64,000 nt of DNA, from assembly GCA_042138015.1 (NCBI GenBank), contig JBHIVA010000003.1, forward strand, positions 1 through 64,000, read 5' to 3'. Position numbers and translations under genes: made by a program. Below, piece after piece: positions 1 through 8,810 of this stretch; within the stretch, counting starts at the first letter, position 1, and the number at the start of each line of letters is the position of its first letter. This stretch comes from TH1177 sp042138015. GTDB taxonomy: Archaea; Thermoproteota; Nitrososphaeria; Nitrososphaerales; Nitrososphaeraceae. A model generated the notes under the pieces. The model saw only the letters and a list, made by a program, of their open reading frames with translations. It did not search any database and was not told the DNA's origin.

Positions 1-131
1 CTTTTTTGATCCTTTAACAGTTCCAGTGCTTTAGACGTGTTTCTTAAACTCAAACCAAGAAAGTACAAATACAAAGAATACATTACTATACATGTGGTGG
101 ATGTTCTGTTTCTTTCAAATTTCAACAACAT
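1..131 (-). CDS. IS transposase, N-terminal fragment (partial at window edge)
   Basis: The minus-strand frame from ATG at 129-131 is open to the window edge and translates to about 43 residues. From residue 4 on it matches the start of the transposase at 8865, including the segment YSLYLYFLGLSLRNTSKALE, the helical N-terminal part expected before a DDE catalytic domain. The catalytic residues lie outside the window, so whether this copy is intact cannot be judged. Confidence 0.75.
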   Translation of the reverse strand, partial: MLLKFERNRTSTTCIVMYSLYLYFLGLSLRNTSKALELLKDQK

Positions 132-187
132 ATATTGTTAGAATAGAACATTCACAGATAAAGCTCTTTTGTTAAGTTAACACCGCC
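1..187 (-). mobile_element. Insertion sequence, 5' end only (cut by window edge)
   Basis: The reverse complement of this stretch is nearly identical, over about 110 bases, to the 5' end of the insertion sequence at 8811-9541. The outer end at 177-187 carries the same terminal inverted repeat type (GTTAA-S-TTAAC core). The element reads leftwards out of the window, so it and the second copy point away from each other. The terminus is set by alignment to the other copy and could be a few bases off. Confidence 0.85.
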
Positions 188-281
188 TTAAAACAAGCAT
201 ACAAATATTTTATCTCCAGAGTCCGCTCAATAATTTTTTTACCTTCGTGTAAAGAATTTTAAACATGTTTATTATTCATTT

Positions 282-695
282 ATGATATTTTACCTTAATT
301 GTAACATGGCGGAAAAAGAACCTTCTTCATCACCTTTATCTCCAAATATACCGATGCCTAATACTTTTATTCAACAGTTCTTTGAGTTTCTCAAAACATT
401 TGGTATTATAGGGTTAGCAATAGCGTTTGTTATAGGTTTGGCTTCTTCTAAACTAGTTACCTCGTTTGTTGAAGATATTATAAACCCACTTGTGGGACTA
501 GTCTTGCCTTCTGGAAGCCTAGAAACGCTATCAGTGAATGTCACTAGTGTTTCAGGTGTAGTCTCTGAATTCAAATATGGTAATTTGATATCAAATATTA
601 TTGATTTTCTAATAATTGCACTTGTAGTATTTGTTGCGTATAAAATATTATCAAGGTATAAACTAGTAGAGGATAAAACTAAACAGGAGGATTAA
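282..695 (+). CDS. mscL: Large-conductance mechanosensitive channel MscL
   Basis: A 137-residue membrane protein of MscL type, a homopentameric pore that opens on membrane tension to release solutes under hypo-osmotic shock. It has a first membrane helix (about residues 40-60, FGIIGLAIAFVIGLASSKLV, with the small-residue pore-lining pattern), then the conserved FVEDIINPLVGLVLP segment, a short external loop, and a second helix (about 105-122) followed by a charged tail. The length fits the family. A second in-frame ATG at 306 would remove eight residues and give a more typical start (MAEKEPSS). The gene stands alone between an IS remnant and the MEDS genes, so it is probably its own transcription unit. 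Confidence 0.93.
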   Translation: MIFYLNCNMAEKEPSSSPLSPNIPMPNTFIQQFFEFLKTFGIIGLAIAFVIGLASSKLVTSFVEDIINPLVGLVLPSGSLETLSVNVTSVSGVVSEFKYGNLISNIIDFLIIALVVFVAYKILSRYKLVEDKTKQED

Positions 696-882
696 AATAA
701 ACGATAAATTTATTTACTTTTTGATTCATCGGGTGATTAATTGCATTGTTGTCTCTTTATATCGCCGTATCATAATTTTTTATTCTTTTGATAATATTTT
801 CTTACTGAGAGTATGAGAGCGATATTCTAAAACGATTATTTCTCGTAACATATTTCCATGGAATTTATTTGAATTTCCAGAT

Positions 883-1923
883 CTAGTTAATATTTGTGGT
901 TATTTTTGGTTTTATTACAGCAAGTAACTTTGTAAAAGTAAATGGTTTTAAGAGAACATCATCGAGCTCAATGTCAATTAAATGCTCAATATCGTTTATT
1001 TCAGTCGATGTATTAGTTGTTGTTAGTACAATTCTCTGATCCGGTAATTTTTCTCGTATTTTCTTCACAAGATCGCTTCCACTCATATCATGAATATGTA
1101 AATCCAATATTATCATATCAAAAGGGCCTTTTAGTTCTATAAGATTTTCCATACATTTATCACCATTATCGACGATTACTACTTCAATTCCAAGACCATT
1201 AAGATATTCCGTATAAAGATTTCTTAAATCAGGTTCCGGTTCGACAATTAATATTTTTATCTGAGCATTTTTATTTTTTTGTTGCTTTTTTGCTAAATCG
1301 TATGAATATTGTAAAGAATATTCATTATTTTTTAAATGAATTGTAATATCATGGCAATCACCAATCTTGTTTCTTATATTTTCTTGAGATTCTTCTCTGA
1401 AAATATAGTTGGGATGAGGACAGACGACAGTTATATTTTGATTATTTCTTATCCATTCTGAGTGAGTATCAGCCCACCATGTTTCTAAATCTATAGATTC
1501 CTTAAAATGTTTATTTTCAGATAAATGACATGCAGCATCTGCCACCACTAATATTTTATTTTCCTTTCCTTCTGAAAGACGTTTTTCTAATAGATTTTCT
1601 AGTTCCGATTTTAATTGTTTGAACAAGGACAAATCTCCATTCCTAGCAGAGTCGTAGTAAGGTTTAAAATTAATGAATTGTAGATCTTTCCTATTAAAAT
1701 TTTTTTCAAAATTCTTTATTCGTAAGGATAATTTTTTTATTATAGAACATTGGTTAGGATCATCAATAAAAACAGAAGCATAAATACATAAATAATCTTT
1801 TTTTAATCCTTCATTCAAATAGTCGGTGACAATAGTATCACGTTTATCATTATTCTCATAAAGTAACATAATATGCTCAGAGGATAGAATATTCATGGAA
1901 TGTATGGATGAAGTCGATGTCAT
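883..1923 (-). CDS. MEDS-domain sensor fused to a response-regulator receiver domain
   Basis: A 346-residue two-domain protein. Residues about 15-200 resemble the MEDS (DcmR-type sensory) domain: the opening EHIMLLYENNDKRDTIVTDY and the later WWADTHSEW segment are shared with the neighbouring gene. Residues about 222-338 form a CheY-like receiver: the acidic pair in LIVEPEPD, phospho-acceptor Asp274 in IILDLHIHDMSG, Thr near 301-303 and Lys326 in LLKPF. No DNA-binding or kinase output domain is visible, so it probably acts through a partner. Its start overlaps the stop of the upstream MEDS gene (ATGA), which points to translational coupling. The signal sensed is unknown. Confidence 0.85.
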   Translation of the reverse strand: MTSTSSIHSMNILSSEHIMLLYENNDKRDTIVTDYLNEGLKKDYLCIYASVFIDDPNQCSIIKKLSLRIKNFEKNFNRKDLQFINFKPYYDSARNGDLSLFKQLKSELENLLEKRLSEGKENKILVVADAACHLSENKHFKESIDLETWWADTHSEWIRNNQNITVVCPHPNYIFREESQENIRNKIGDCHDITIHLKNNEYSLQYSYDLAKKQQKNKNAQIKILIVEPEPDLRNLYTEYLNGLGIEVVIVDNGDKCMENLIELKGPFDMIILDLHIHDMSGSDLVKKIREKLPDQRIVLTTTNTSTEINDIEHLIDIELDDVLLKPFTFTKLLAVIKPKITTNIN

Positions 1924-2543
1924 AATATATTTGAACCTCCGCGATTAAATTCTTCTGAATCCTCTGTTTCTGGATAGTCATTAACTTTTTTGTAATCGTA
2001 AGTTGTAGAACCATCTGTGTCAATAATTTTGTCGTGTTTGTTTTCAATAATACTACCTATATGAAAATTATAGGGGTATTGATTAATAAATGATTTTTGA
2101 TAAGGACACAAATATTTGCCTCTTATTGGTCTTCTATGCCACCACGATTCTACAGCAAGACATTGGGAAAACTGTTTATTTTCAAATAAAAAACTGGCGC
2201 AATCCCCTACAAAACGAACATGTTTATTTATTCTTTTTTTAATTCTTTTTAAAACATCTTTCTTAAACTTTTCAAATAATCCTAGATCACCTGTCAAAGC
2301 TCTGACATACATAGGAGCCAAATCAACAATTAACAAATTCCCTTCTTCAATATTTTTTTTATAATTGACAATTTTTGATGCAATTTTAAATGTATTTTTA
2401 TCTCTTAAAGAAACAGTCCCATAAATACAAAGCTCATCATTAGTTAAACCTTCATTAATAAAATCACATACATATGAGTCTCTAATGGTTTTGTCATTAT
2501 ATAGCAATAGCAAATGTTGGTTATTCTTAGTAAGCCCAACCAT
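1920..2543 (-). CDS. MEDS-domain protein (stand-alone sensor)
   Basis: A 207-residue protein resembling the MEDS part of the downstream gene. It begins with NNQHLLLLYNDKTIRDSYVC, has an internal FVGDCASFLFENKQF segment and a WWHRRPIRGKYLCPY block in place of the partner's WWADTHSEWIRN. It has no receiver domain. The family is known from DcmR-type regulators and is common in archaea, but the ligand is usually unknown. The ATGA overlap with the next gene makes a two-gene operon. The C-terminal 30 residues are acidic and low in complexity. Confidence 0.8.
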   Translation of the reverse strand: MVGLTKNNQHLLLLYNDKTIRDSYVCDFINEGLTNDELCIYGTVSLRDKNTFKIASKIVNYKKNIEEGNLLIVDLAPMYVRALTGDLGLFEKFKKDVLKRIKKRINKHVRFVGDCASFLFENKQFSQCLAVESWWHRRPIRGKYLCPYQKSFINQYPYNFHIGSIIENKHDKIIDTDGSTTYDYKKVNDYPETEDSEEFNRGGSNIL

Positions 2544-3734
2544 TTACATATTAGTATTACACTTATCGAATTTAAATCTTTAATATGAAAAATAAATTTA
2601 ATTATCTCTAGATTTGAATTATTATGCTTCGTTCGATTAAAAAAGATGATAGATTCGTTAAACTCTTAAAATTTTAACAACTCATATAAAACTAGTTCAT
2701 CAATATAAAAAACCGAATAATAATAATTTACTAAAAAAAGTTTCCTTTAAATTTATATGATAAATTTTATTATCTATTACTTTAGGTTTAAGAATTTACG
2801 CGAATATTGGTTACTATAAGCTTCAATACCTCTACATATAGTTTTGCAATCAACTATAATATACAGAAACATAATTAATAAAAATCCATATTCACAATTT
2901 TTTCTCTAAATCTTTATTATAAAGTTACCTAAATAGTAATATTTAATATTTACAGAATTACTTATTCTTTACTAGAAACTGACTTCAGTATGAAAATTAT
3001 TATTCTAAATAACAACTTGAAGTTACAAGTGCTGAAAAAGTAAATTAATAATAAAATCACTATAAACTTTTAAAGAATCATTATCGACAAAAAATATCAC
3101 CAAAATAAACTACTGCTTTAGAATTAATAAATAAACGGAAAACAAATTTATTCATTTCAAACAGAAATTATGGTACATATCCTTATAGCCCTTGTGGTGT
3201 TTTATTATCATATAAAATTCCTTTAGGTTTACATGTGTTGTTTGTCTCTTTAGATTAAGATATGCCATTCGAAGTAATAAGATTTGATTTTTAAAAATCT
3301 AAGCTAATAATTGTTTAGAAATAATTGTTAAATAAGATTTTGTAATAATTTCAAATAGTGTTAAAGCACTAGAAAGTAAATTTAGTTTTATTCCTTTCAT
3401 AAGTATATTCAAATCTATTGTAAATGACATGTAGTTGCGATTCATTATTATAATAACCATACTTCGATATTATCAGAAATAAAGTTGTAGGAATATTCCA
3501 AACTATCACAAACCTTGTCATTTGAATATCTTTCAAATAAACAAACTCCAACAGCTCACAAAAAAAATTTATGTATTTACAATTATGTGATGATGGATTA
3601 AAGGTCTATTTGATTAATTAGATTAGAATATAAAAGAAATTATCTATAAAATATTACTAAACTATATTCTTATATTTGTTATTAATCAATGAAACAAATA
3701 TTTTTATATAGCAATATATTATAATGATATACCT
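2544..3734. other. 1.2 kb intergenic region, no supported gene
   Basis: Very AT-rich with frequent stops in all frames. The only open frame of note (3369-3551, minus, 60 codons) has no recognisable features and I do not accept it. The right end holds the promoter of the secreted-protein gene at 3735. Confidence 0.6.
3695..3712 (+). promoter_or_regulatory. TATA-box promoter of the 3735 gene
   Basis: A TTTTTATATA box at 3701-3710 preceded by AAACAAATA lies 25-34 bases before the ATG at 3735. That spacing implies a transcript with almost no leader, the usual archaeal arrangement. Confidence 0.55.
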
Positions 3735-3986
3735 ATGAAATACAATACTAAAAACCTTATCGCGGTAGGATTGTTTGCAACTGTTATAGCATTATCGATC
3801 TATGCTGCACCAGTGTCTGCACAGTCAGAAGAAACAAATCAAACTCTTGAAGAAGCTGGCGAGTCTGCTAATCAAACAGGTGAAGCCATTCAAGGAAATG
3901 CAAGTGAGTTAGGTGCCAATATTACTGAAGGCGCAACTAATGTGGTAGAAAATATTGGTGAAGGGCTAGTCAATTTAACAAAATAA
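3735..3986 (+). CDS. Small secreted protein with 11-residue repeats and N-glycosylation sequons
   Basis: An 83-residue protein. Residues 1-29 form a Sec-type signal peptide (hydrophobic core GLFATVIALSIY, cleavage after PVSAQ or SA-Q). The mature part splits into 11-residue units: NQTLEEAGESA, NQTGEAIQGNA, SELGANITEGA, TNVVENIGEGL, then VNLTK. The pattern of small residues near the unit end and acidic residues in the middle recalls LEA group-3-like or amphipathic-helix repeats. Five N-x-S/T sequons occur (NQT, NQT, NAS, NIT, NLT). Function is unknown. A likely role in surface or desiccation protection is only a guess from the repeat type. Confidence 0.75.
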   Translation: MKYNTKNLIAVGLFATVIALSIYAAPVSAQSEETNQTLEEAGESANQTGEAIQGNASELGANITEGATNVVENIGEGLVNLTK

Positions 3987-4003
3987 ATCCTAGTAATATT
4001 TAA

Positions 4004-4012
4004 TTTTTTTTT
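4004..4012 (+). terminator. Poly-T terminator after the 3735 gene
   Basis: Nine consecutive T starting 18 bases after the stop codon, followed by two more T-rich runs. Archaeal RNA polymerase terminates at such U-tracts without a required hairpin. Confidence 0.5.
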
Positions 4013-4117
4013 CATTAAATCAATATTTTTTTGATATTTTTTAGGGGTACAGTAATAATCCTAATACTATTTTTACTCATTACATTAGTTATATAGAATG
4101 TAGCACTACTGTAAATA

Positions 4118-4543
4118 ATGGTAAACAAGTTATATTTATCAATCATGCCCCTGATAATAGGGTTGATTACTCCTGTATTCGCACAGCAGACATTGTTAGA
4201 TTTAACAACCCCATCGGGAGCAGACATGTATGGTGGAGAAAAAAAGGGTAGTATAGATTTATCAATACAAAATAACACTGTCATTGCTACTGCTACCATG
4301 AATGAACAGCCAGCAGAAGGACAAGTCTATGAGGGTTGGTTTGAAGACAAAGGTGATGCATCAGGATACTCATTGAGTGTAGGAAAATTTGATGAGACAA
4401 ATACACTTAATATAAATCAAACAATGGTTAATCCATACACATATACAATATTTTACGTAACGGCAGAACCTATTGATGATCCAGACCCTAACCCGTCAGA
4501 TATTGTAGTAGCAGCAAAATTATCTGCACCATTTGGACAGTAG
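4118..4543 (+). CDS. Secreted protein of unknown function, possibly anti-sigma-K C-terminal-like
   Basis: A 141-residue protein with a signal peptide (about residues 1-23, LYLSIMPLIIGLITPVFAQQ). The mature part is a small beta-rich domain containing GQVYEGWFEDKGDASGYSLS and a second half ending VVAAKLSAPFGQ. The 'vYEGWF...sLSvGkF' pattern is reminiscent of the extracellular domain of RskA-type anti-sigma factors, which would be odd in an archaeon as a sigma regulator and more likely reflects a shared fold. It lies 131 bases after another secreted-protein gene on the same strand. I am sure only that it is an exported protein. Confidence 0.7.
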   Translation: MVNKLYLSIMPLIIGLITPVFAQQTLLDLTTPSGADMYGGEKKGSIDLSIQNNTVIATATMNEQPAEGQVYEGWFEDKGDASGYSLSVGKFDETNTLNINQTMVNPYTYTIFYVTAEPIDDPDPNPSDIVVAAKLSAPFGQ

Positions 4544-4926
4544 AAGAATTTTTTTTATTATTTTTTCACATATTAGAAAAAATAGGATTGAGCCACAAGC
4601 TGAGGTCGAAATAAACTAAAAAGTAAAAACTTTTCAGTGTAGAAATAATGATCTAATTTAATCGTTATTGAACTTTTTCTTAGGGTGCTTAGATATACCT
4701 AATTTAAAAAATAATTAATAACTTTACTGACCGAATTTTTAAATTTATAATAATTCTCCCAGTTTAAAAGAATCTTTTTCTCGATTTCCTAAGGCTATGC
4801 TACTCATTTCTTTAAATTATAAAGCATTAATAATAGATTTTCTATCATAATGGTTATTAAAATATATTTAAAGTTTTTTGTTTGTTTTGAGATTTTAACA
4901 AGTTTTTTTACCCAAGGTTTTAGTTC
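4544..4926. other. Intergenic, no gene seen
   Basis: AT-rich sequence with stops in all frames between the secreted-protein terminator and the end of the decayed DUF72 gene. Confidence 0.5.
4549..4556 (+). terminator. Poly-T terminator after the 4118 gene
   Basis: Eight T beginning five bases after the TAG stop, followed by a second T-rich run at about 4561-4566. This fits an archaeal U-tract terminator. Confidence 0.5.
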
Positions 4927-5658
4927 TTATTTACTATAGAGATAATTATACCAGTAATGTTGAGCGGTATTGCTGCTATGAATTCTTAATAATGAATGAT
5001 CTGGAGATGTAGTGGTTGAATTTAATAGAAAAGAAAGATTTTCTTCTTCGGGAGTATCAGTGATTACGGAAGTAATATTATAATGCTTTAATGATTCTCA
5101 AAGTCCTTCGGTATTCCATAATGATGTCTAAATTCAATTACATATTGATATTCAGATCATTTTTCTTCTTGTATTCCCTCTTTCTTATTATAATCAGAGG
5201 GATTATTAATATAGTTCTTTTCTGGTTTTCTTGGTAATTTGTCTAAAAATTCCTGGCGTATGGAAAAAGATGCGATAGTGAACCTATGAGACAATTGAAT
5301 TAAAATACCCCCTAATTTTCCTGTATAAGTCAATGGATAGATTTTTTCAAGAAACGAATAAAGATCAGATATAACATTTCTTTTTAATCTAATTTTTTCT
5401 ATGAGTGATTGGTTCTGGAACTTTGATAGAAAATTCAAAATTTTCTGGATTTGTATTAACCATATCTAAAAATAAACCTCTAGTCATTTTAGAATAAAAT
5501 TCTTCATAGAACGTAGTATCCATTTCTAACGTGTTAAAGAATTCAGAATAAAAACGAAGTCTCTTTGTCTGTTTCTCAGGATAAAAAACGCCAAGCCATC
5601 CACCTTTTTCAGGAAGATATCCATATTTCCATCCAGAACATCCGAAATAATAATTCAA
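4927..5658 (-). pseudogene. Decayed DUF72 (YecE-like) gene
   Basis: Read on the minus strand, successive frames give one DUF72 protein in order. The start at 5656-5658 gives MNYYFGCSGWKYG, then WLGVFYPEK, FNTLEMDTTFYE and FEFSIKVPEPITH. A second frame from about 5400 down gives the middle part (GGILIQLSHRFT). Below 5157 come YQYVIEFRHHYGIPKDFENH, a stop, and in another frame ITSVITDTPEEENLSF and HYWYNYLYSK ending at 4927. The parts match the usual family order (GCSGW start, FRH near the middle, TD.P, then a YNYLYS end). At least two frameshifts and in-frame stops separate them. DUF72 function is not established. Confidence 0.8.
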
Positions 5659-5704
5659 AATTCTTTATTTGTAACGAAATTAAAAAAGATTTAGGTAATT
5701 ACTA

Positions 5705-6046
5705 TTAAGGCTGAGGCATATGATTTACCTTAAACTGTTTCCTAACAATTCTATAGGCATCTAAGGATTGAATAAGGTTTACAATACAATATAGGACAGC
5801 CAATACAAAAAAAAGTTGACTAGCACTATCAATATTAAATCGAAGTGATGAATCTAACATTATATTTGAATTTATAATAGGAAAAACAAATGACATTAAA
5901 CTTCCAAGTAGGGGAATTAAAATAATCCAACCTAAAATCATTATTAATATCCATCTTTTTTTCCCCACATACAGGTGCCCTACACCAAGAAATCCCCACA
6001 AACCTGCAATTAAAGACATAAAAAAAACAAAACCAGGACTAGCCAA
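5705..6046 (-). CDS. TM2-like small membrane protein
   Basis: A 113-residue protein with about three membrane segments (residues about 5-25, 32-55 and 75-95). The motif GFLGVGHLYVGKKRW followed by a hydrophobic helix is the TM2-domain signature (G-x-G-x-H-x-Y-x-G-[KR]). The loop between the second and third segments is polar and may be external. It has a short basic C-terminus. TM2-type proteins have no single known function. It stands 47 bases before the decayed DUF72 gene on the same strand. Confidence 0.7.
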   Translation of the reverse strand: MASPGFVFFMSLIAGLWGFLGVGHLYVGKKRWILIMILGWIILIPLLGSLMSFVFPIINSNIMLDSSLRFNIDSASQLFFVLAVLYCIVNLIQSLDAYRIVRKQFKVNHMPQP

Positions 6047-6875
6047 TGTGGATGATATATGTAATAACCATTAGAAAAGGTTTTACATCATCTAAAAATT
6101 TAAAAAACTAAATTTACATCTATTTATTGATTAGCATCCAAAAATCTCAATCGACATGTCTTTGACTTGATTAGAAATCTAATTTTCGTAATTTTTGTAT
6201 CTTTCTTGTTTTCCAGTATCTACAGTTAAATTGGATTGATTCAATCACCCAATTTAATATATAAAGTGATTAAAGAACTTAATTTTAGAATAAAATACTT
6301 AGGTAATTAGTACATTTCGATTTTTTAAGATAGTTATATTTTCAATGATGATTTTTCAAATTTATTTAGTTTGGATCTTAAGAAGTTTTGAAAAATTTGA
6401 AAGCCTTGATATTGATGTTCAAACTCACTTATGTAAGGTATAATAAAATAAAAATATGTACAAATTCTGATTATAATTAGAATAATAAAGTTAACTATTG
6501 AACAAATTTAAAAATTATCTAGTAATCAAAGTTGTTAAAATCTTTATCAAAAAATTTTTAAAAAAATAATACAGCATAATATTTTTGTGCTATACTATAT
6601 GTTTATAGTATTTGTATTTAGATTTTCGATGCGATAAATAAAAAATATTTACAGTGAAAAACTGTTATTATATACTAGAGGATCCTCTTTGATATCAGCT
6701 TTAATAAAAAGAAAGATTTATTTTCAGATTTCTAATCCATCGTAAGAATAATAATTGCTCAAAAATATGTTCAATTAAGTAATTTTAAAATTTGTTTAAT
6801 ATCACTAAATTTATTAACACTAACTATATTCTATAAATAGTCAACCTTATAATTATCTTTTACTATAATAATCTG
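6047..6875. other. 0.83 kb intergenic region, no gene seen
   Basis: AT-rich with no open frame of coding character. A TATA-like CTTATAATTA at 6846-6855 sits 21-30 bases before the next start codon. Confidence 0.55.
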
Positions 6876-7259
6876 TTGTCTGACGTAGAGATATTAAATG
6901 AATTAAGAGATTCGCTCCATCTCAAACGTAAGCAATTAAATGAATGCAAAAAGATTTGGGAAAATGTCTCAAATGAAGATATTAATGAAATTTCACATTT
7001 ATCTGGTAAAACTTTTGTAAGACTTTTTGAAATTCTAAATGATTTGTATAAAAATCTCGAAGCAATGTATATTCTTAATGCAGGAATAAAAAACGAAACA
7101 GATATGTTAAGAGATATTATAATCGAATTGCCAGATGTAAAAAATAATCCACAAACTCAAAATGAGGTAAATCAGATATTTCTAGATTTTTCTGAACGGT
7201 TTATGAATATTCAAAAATCTTTTAGCGAGGAAAAAATTGTTGATATGGATCTGACGTAA
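6876..7259 (+). CDS. Hypothetical helical protein
   Basis: A 127-residue protein that I do not recognise. It is almost wholly alpha-helical in character with charged heptad-like stretches (LNELRDSLHLKRKQLNECKK; LYKNLEAMY; FSERFMNIQKSF), so a coiled-coil or helical bundle is likely. No signal peptide or membrane segment is present. The start is TTG at 6876; the TATA-like box 21-30 bases upstream supports it for a leaderless transcript. A hairpin at 7368-7388 lies downstream. Neighbours give no functional clue. Confidence 0.6.
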   Translation: MSDVEILNELRDSLHLKRKQLNECKKIWENVSNEDINEISHLSGKTFVRLFEILNDLYKNLEAMYILNAGIKNETDMLRDIIIELPDVKNNPQTQNEVNQIFLDFSERFMNIQKSFSEEKIVDMDLT

Positions 7260-7505
7260 AACCAATTATTGTTTCTGTCAATCCATTGAATTTACGCTAG
7301 GAAATTCCTCTGATTTTTTCGAGTCCTACAAATGAATATCCTATTCAATATGTAGATGTACTATTCCAGGACGATAAATTGTCGTCTTTAGGAAACGATA
7401 ACGGCCAATTATTTTGAACTTTGTAAAAGATTTATCTCCAAATATATTAGTTATCAATTTTTACTAGATCGAACTTTTATTACCTACTAATAATGATATT
7501 TACAT

Positions 7506-8093
7506 ATGGTATCAGGAAAATATTTTAATAAAGGGGTGAAGGCCTTAGATGAACCAGATTTAGGACATGTCGTAAGAGAAACCCCAGATAAAATAATAGT
7601 ATTTGGAGGAAAAAATAAAAGATACGATATACCAATTTCAGAAATACAGCAAGTAGGAGCGAATGTTCTTATCGGTCTTAATCGTTCACAGATCGATAGC
7701 AAATACAGCGTTGATAGGGAGTCTCCGTTACCTACAAGTCGAAGAGACCCCTGGGGTAGTTCAGACAAGCAAGTTGATTTAGGGACTTATGAAGGAAGAT
7801 ATCCTCAATCTCTTTTCAATAAAGGTGTAAGAGCAAAAAACGAAGATTCTGTCGGGCATATTATGAAAGAAACAAATGATAAAATTGTAGTTTTTGGTTA
7901 TTTTGACTATAGGTTTGATATACCTAAGTCCGAAATAATAGCTGTGGGTATGAATGTTATTTTAGGTATCGATTTCCCTGAAATCTTTAAATATAAAGTT
8001 GATAAGAATTCTCCCTTACCCACAGGAGAGGAAATTCAGAAATTAGATGATGAGCCATATCCAGCCTATTACCATGGTCCAAGGGATGACTAA
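7506..8093 (+). CDS. Hypothetical protein made of two tandem PRC-barrel-like repeats
   Basis: A 195-residue protein built from a duplicated unit of about 75 residues. Unit 1 (about 3-78) runs FNKGVKALDEPDLGHVVRET, KIIVFGG, YDIPISEIQQVG and DRESPLPT. Unit 2 (about 100-178) runs FNKGVRAKNEDSVGHIMKET, KIVVFGY, FDIPKSEIIAVG and DKNSPLPT. Each unit looks like a small beta-barrel of PRC/DUF2171 type (G.V...D...GHV, V..I...DIP.S.I). No signal peptide or membrane segment is present. It stands alone. Function is unknown. Confidence 0.75.
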   Translation: MVSGKYFNKGVKALDEPDLGHVVRETPDKIIVFGGKNKRYDIPISEIQQVGANVLIGLNRSQIDSKYSVDRESPLPTSRRDPWGSSDKQVDLGTYEGRYPQSLFNKGVRAKNEDSVGHIMKETNDKIVVFGYFDYRFDIPKSEIIAVGMNVILGIDFPEIFKYKVDKNSPLPTGEEIQKLDDEPYPAYYHGPRDD

Positions 8094-8810
8094 GAAGAAA
8101 ATGGAAAGCTTTTGCACCCAAAATAAATCTATACGTAAATACCGTTCAATTATTTTAACCAATTTATAATTTTTTAAATAAATTTTAAACTCAACTACTG
8201 ATTTACATTCGAATTTTTATCTAACTAGTATAAATTATGGTTATACTATAAACATCCATGATGCTTATGTTGTGTATTATATTATCCTAATTATATAGAT
8301 TCATTTTATCTTGTATAACAATACAACAAATTTTTAAACAAAAAAATTTATTAATCTTGAATATCTACAAAAGTTTTTTTAACTGCCGGTCTGTTCAGAC
8401 ATCTAAGGTATATGTAGTAAAATTAGATATGTAAAATTGATAATATGATACCATATTTTACAAATTTGTTTTATAATTTATAATCAGGACTAAAGTATAA
8501 CATCTCAGAATAAGGATTACTTTATAAGTAACACAAAGTATTTTCTTTTTTTATCACAAAACGATTTACCAAATTTTATTAATTTTTAATAATTATCTGC
8601 TCTAACTATGTATTCAAGATTTTTATAATTAGAATTTAATTACATATAGAAAAAAACAATTCCAAACCATTAAGATTAACGCAAACCAAAGTTTAGAGAG
8701 AATACTGTTAAAGTTTTAATGATGTTATTTTATTTTAATAAACATCAATTAACTTCTCTTTTAACAAAAAATTTTTCAACGTTAATAAATATGGGATTTT
8801 TAATCAAACT
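8094..8810. other. 0.7 kb intergenic region left of the IS
   Basis: AT-rich, no gene seen. It ends at the left terminal inverted repeat of the insertion sequence. Confidence 0.55.

Noticed and set aside
3369..3551. 60-codon minus frame between MEDS genes and the secreted-protein gene
   Set aside because: No domain, no promoter at a fitting distance, and composition equal to random AT-rich DNA.
7368..7388. Hairpin GACGA-loop-TCGTC downstream of the 6876 gene
   Set aside because: Only 5 bp plus two weak pairs and no T-tract; not enough to call a terminator or RNA.
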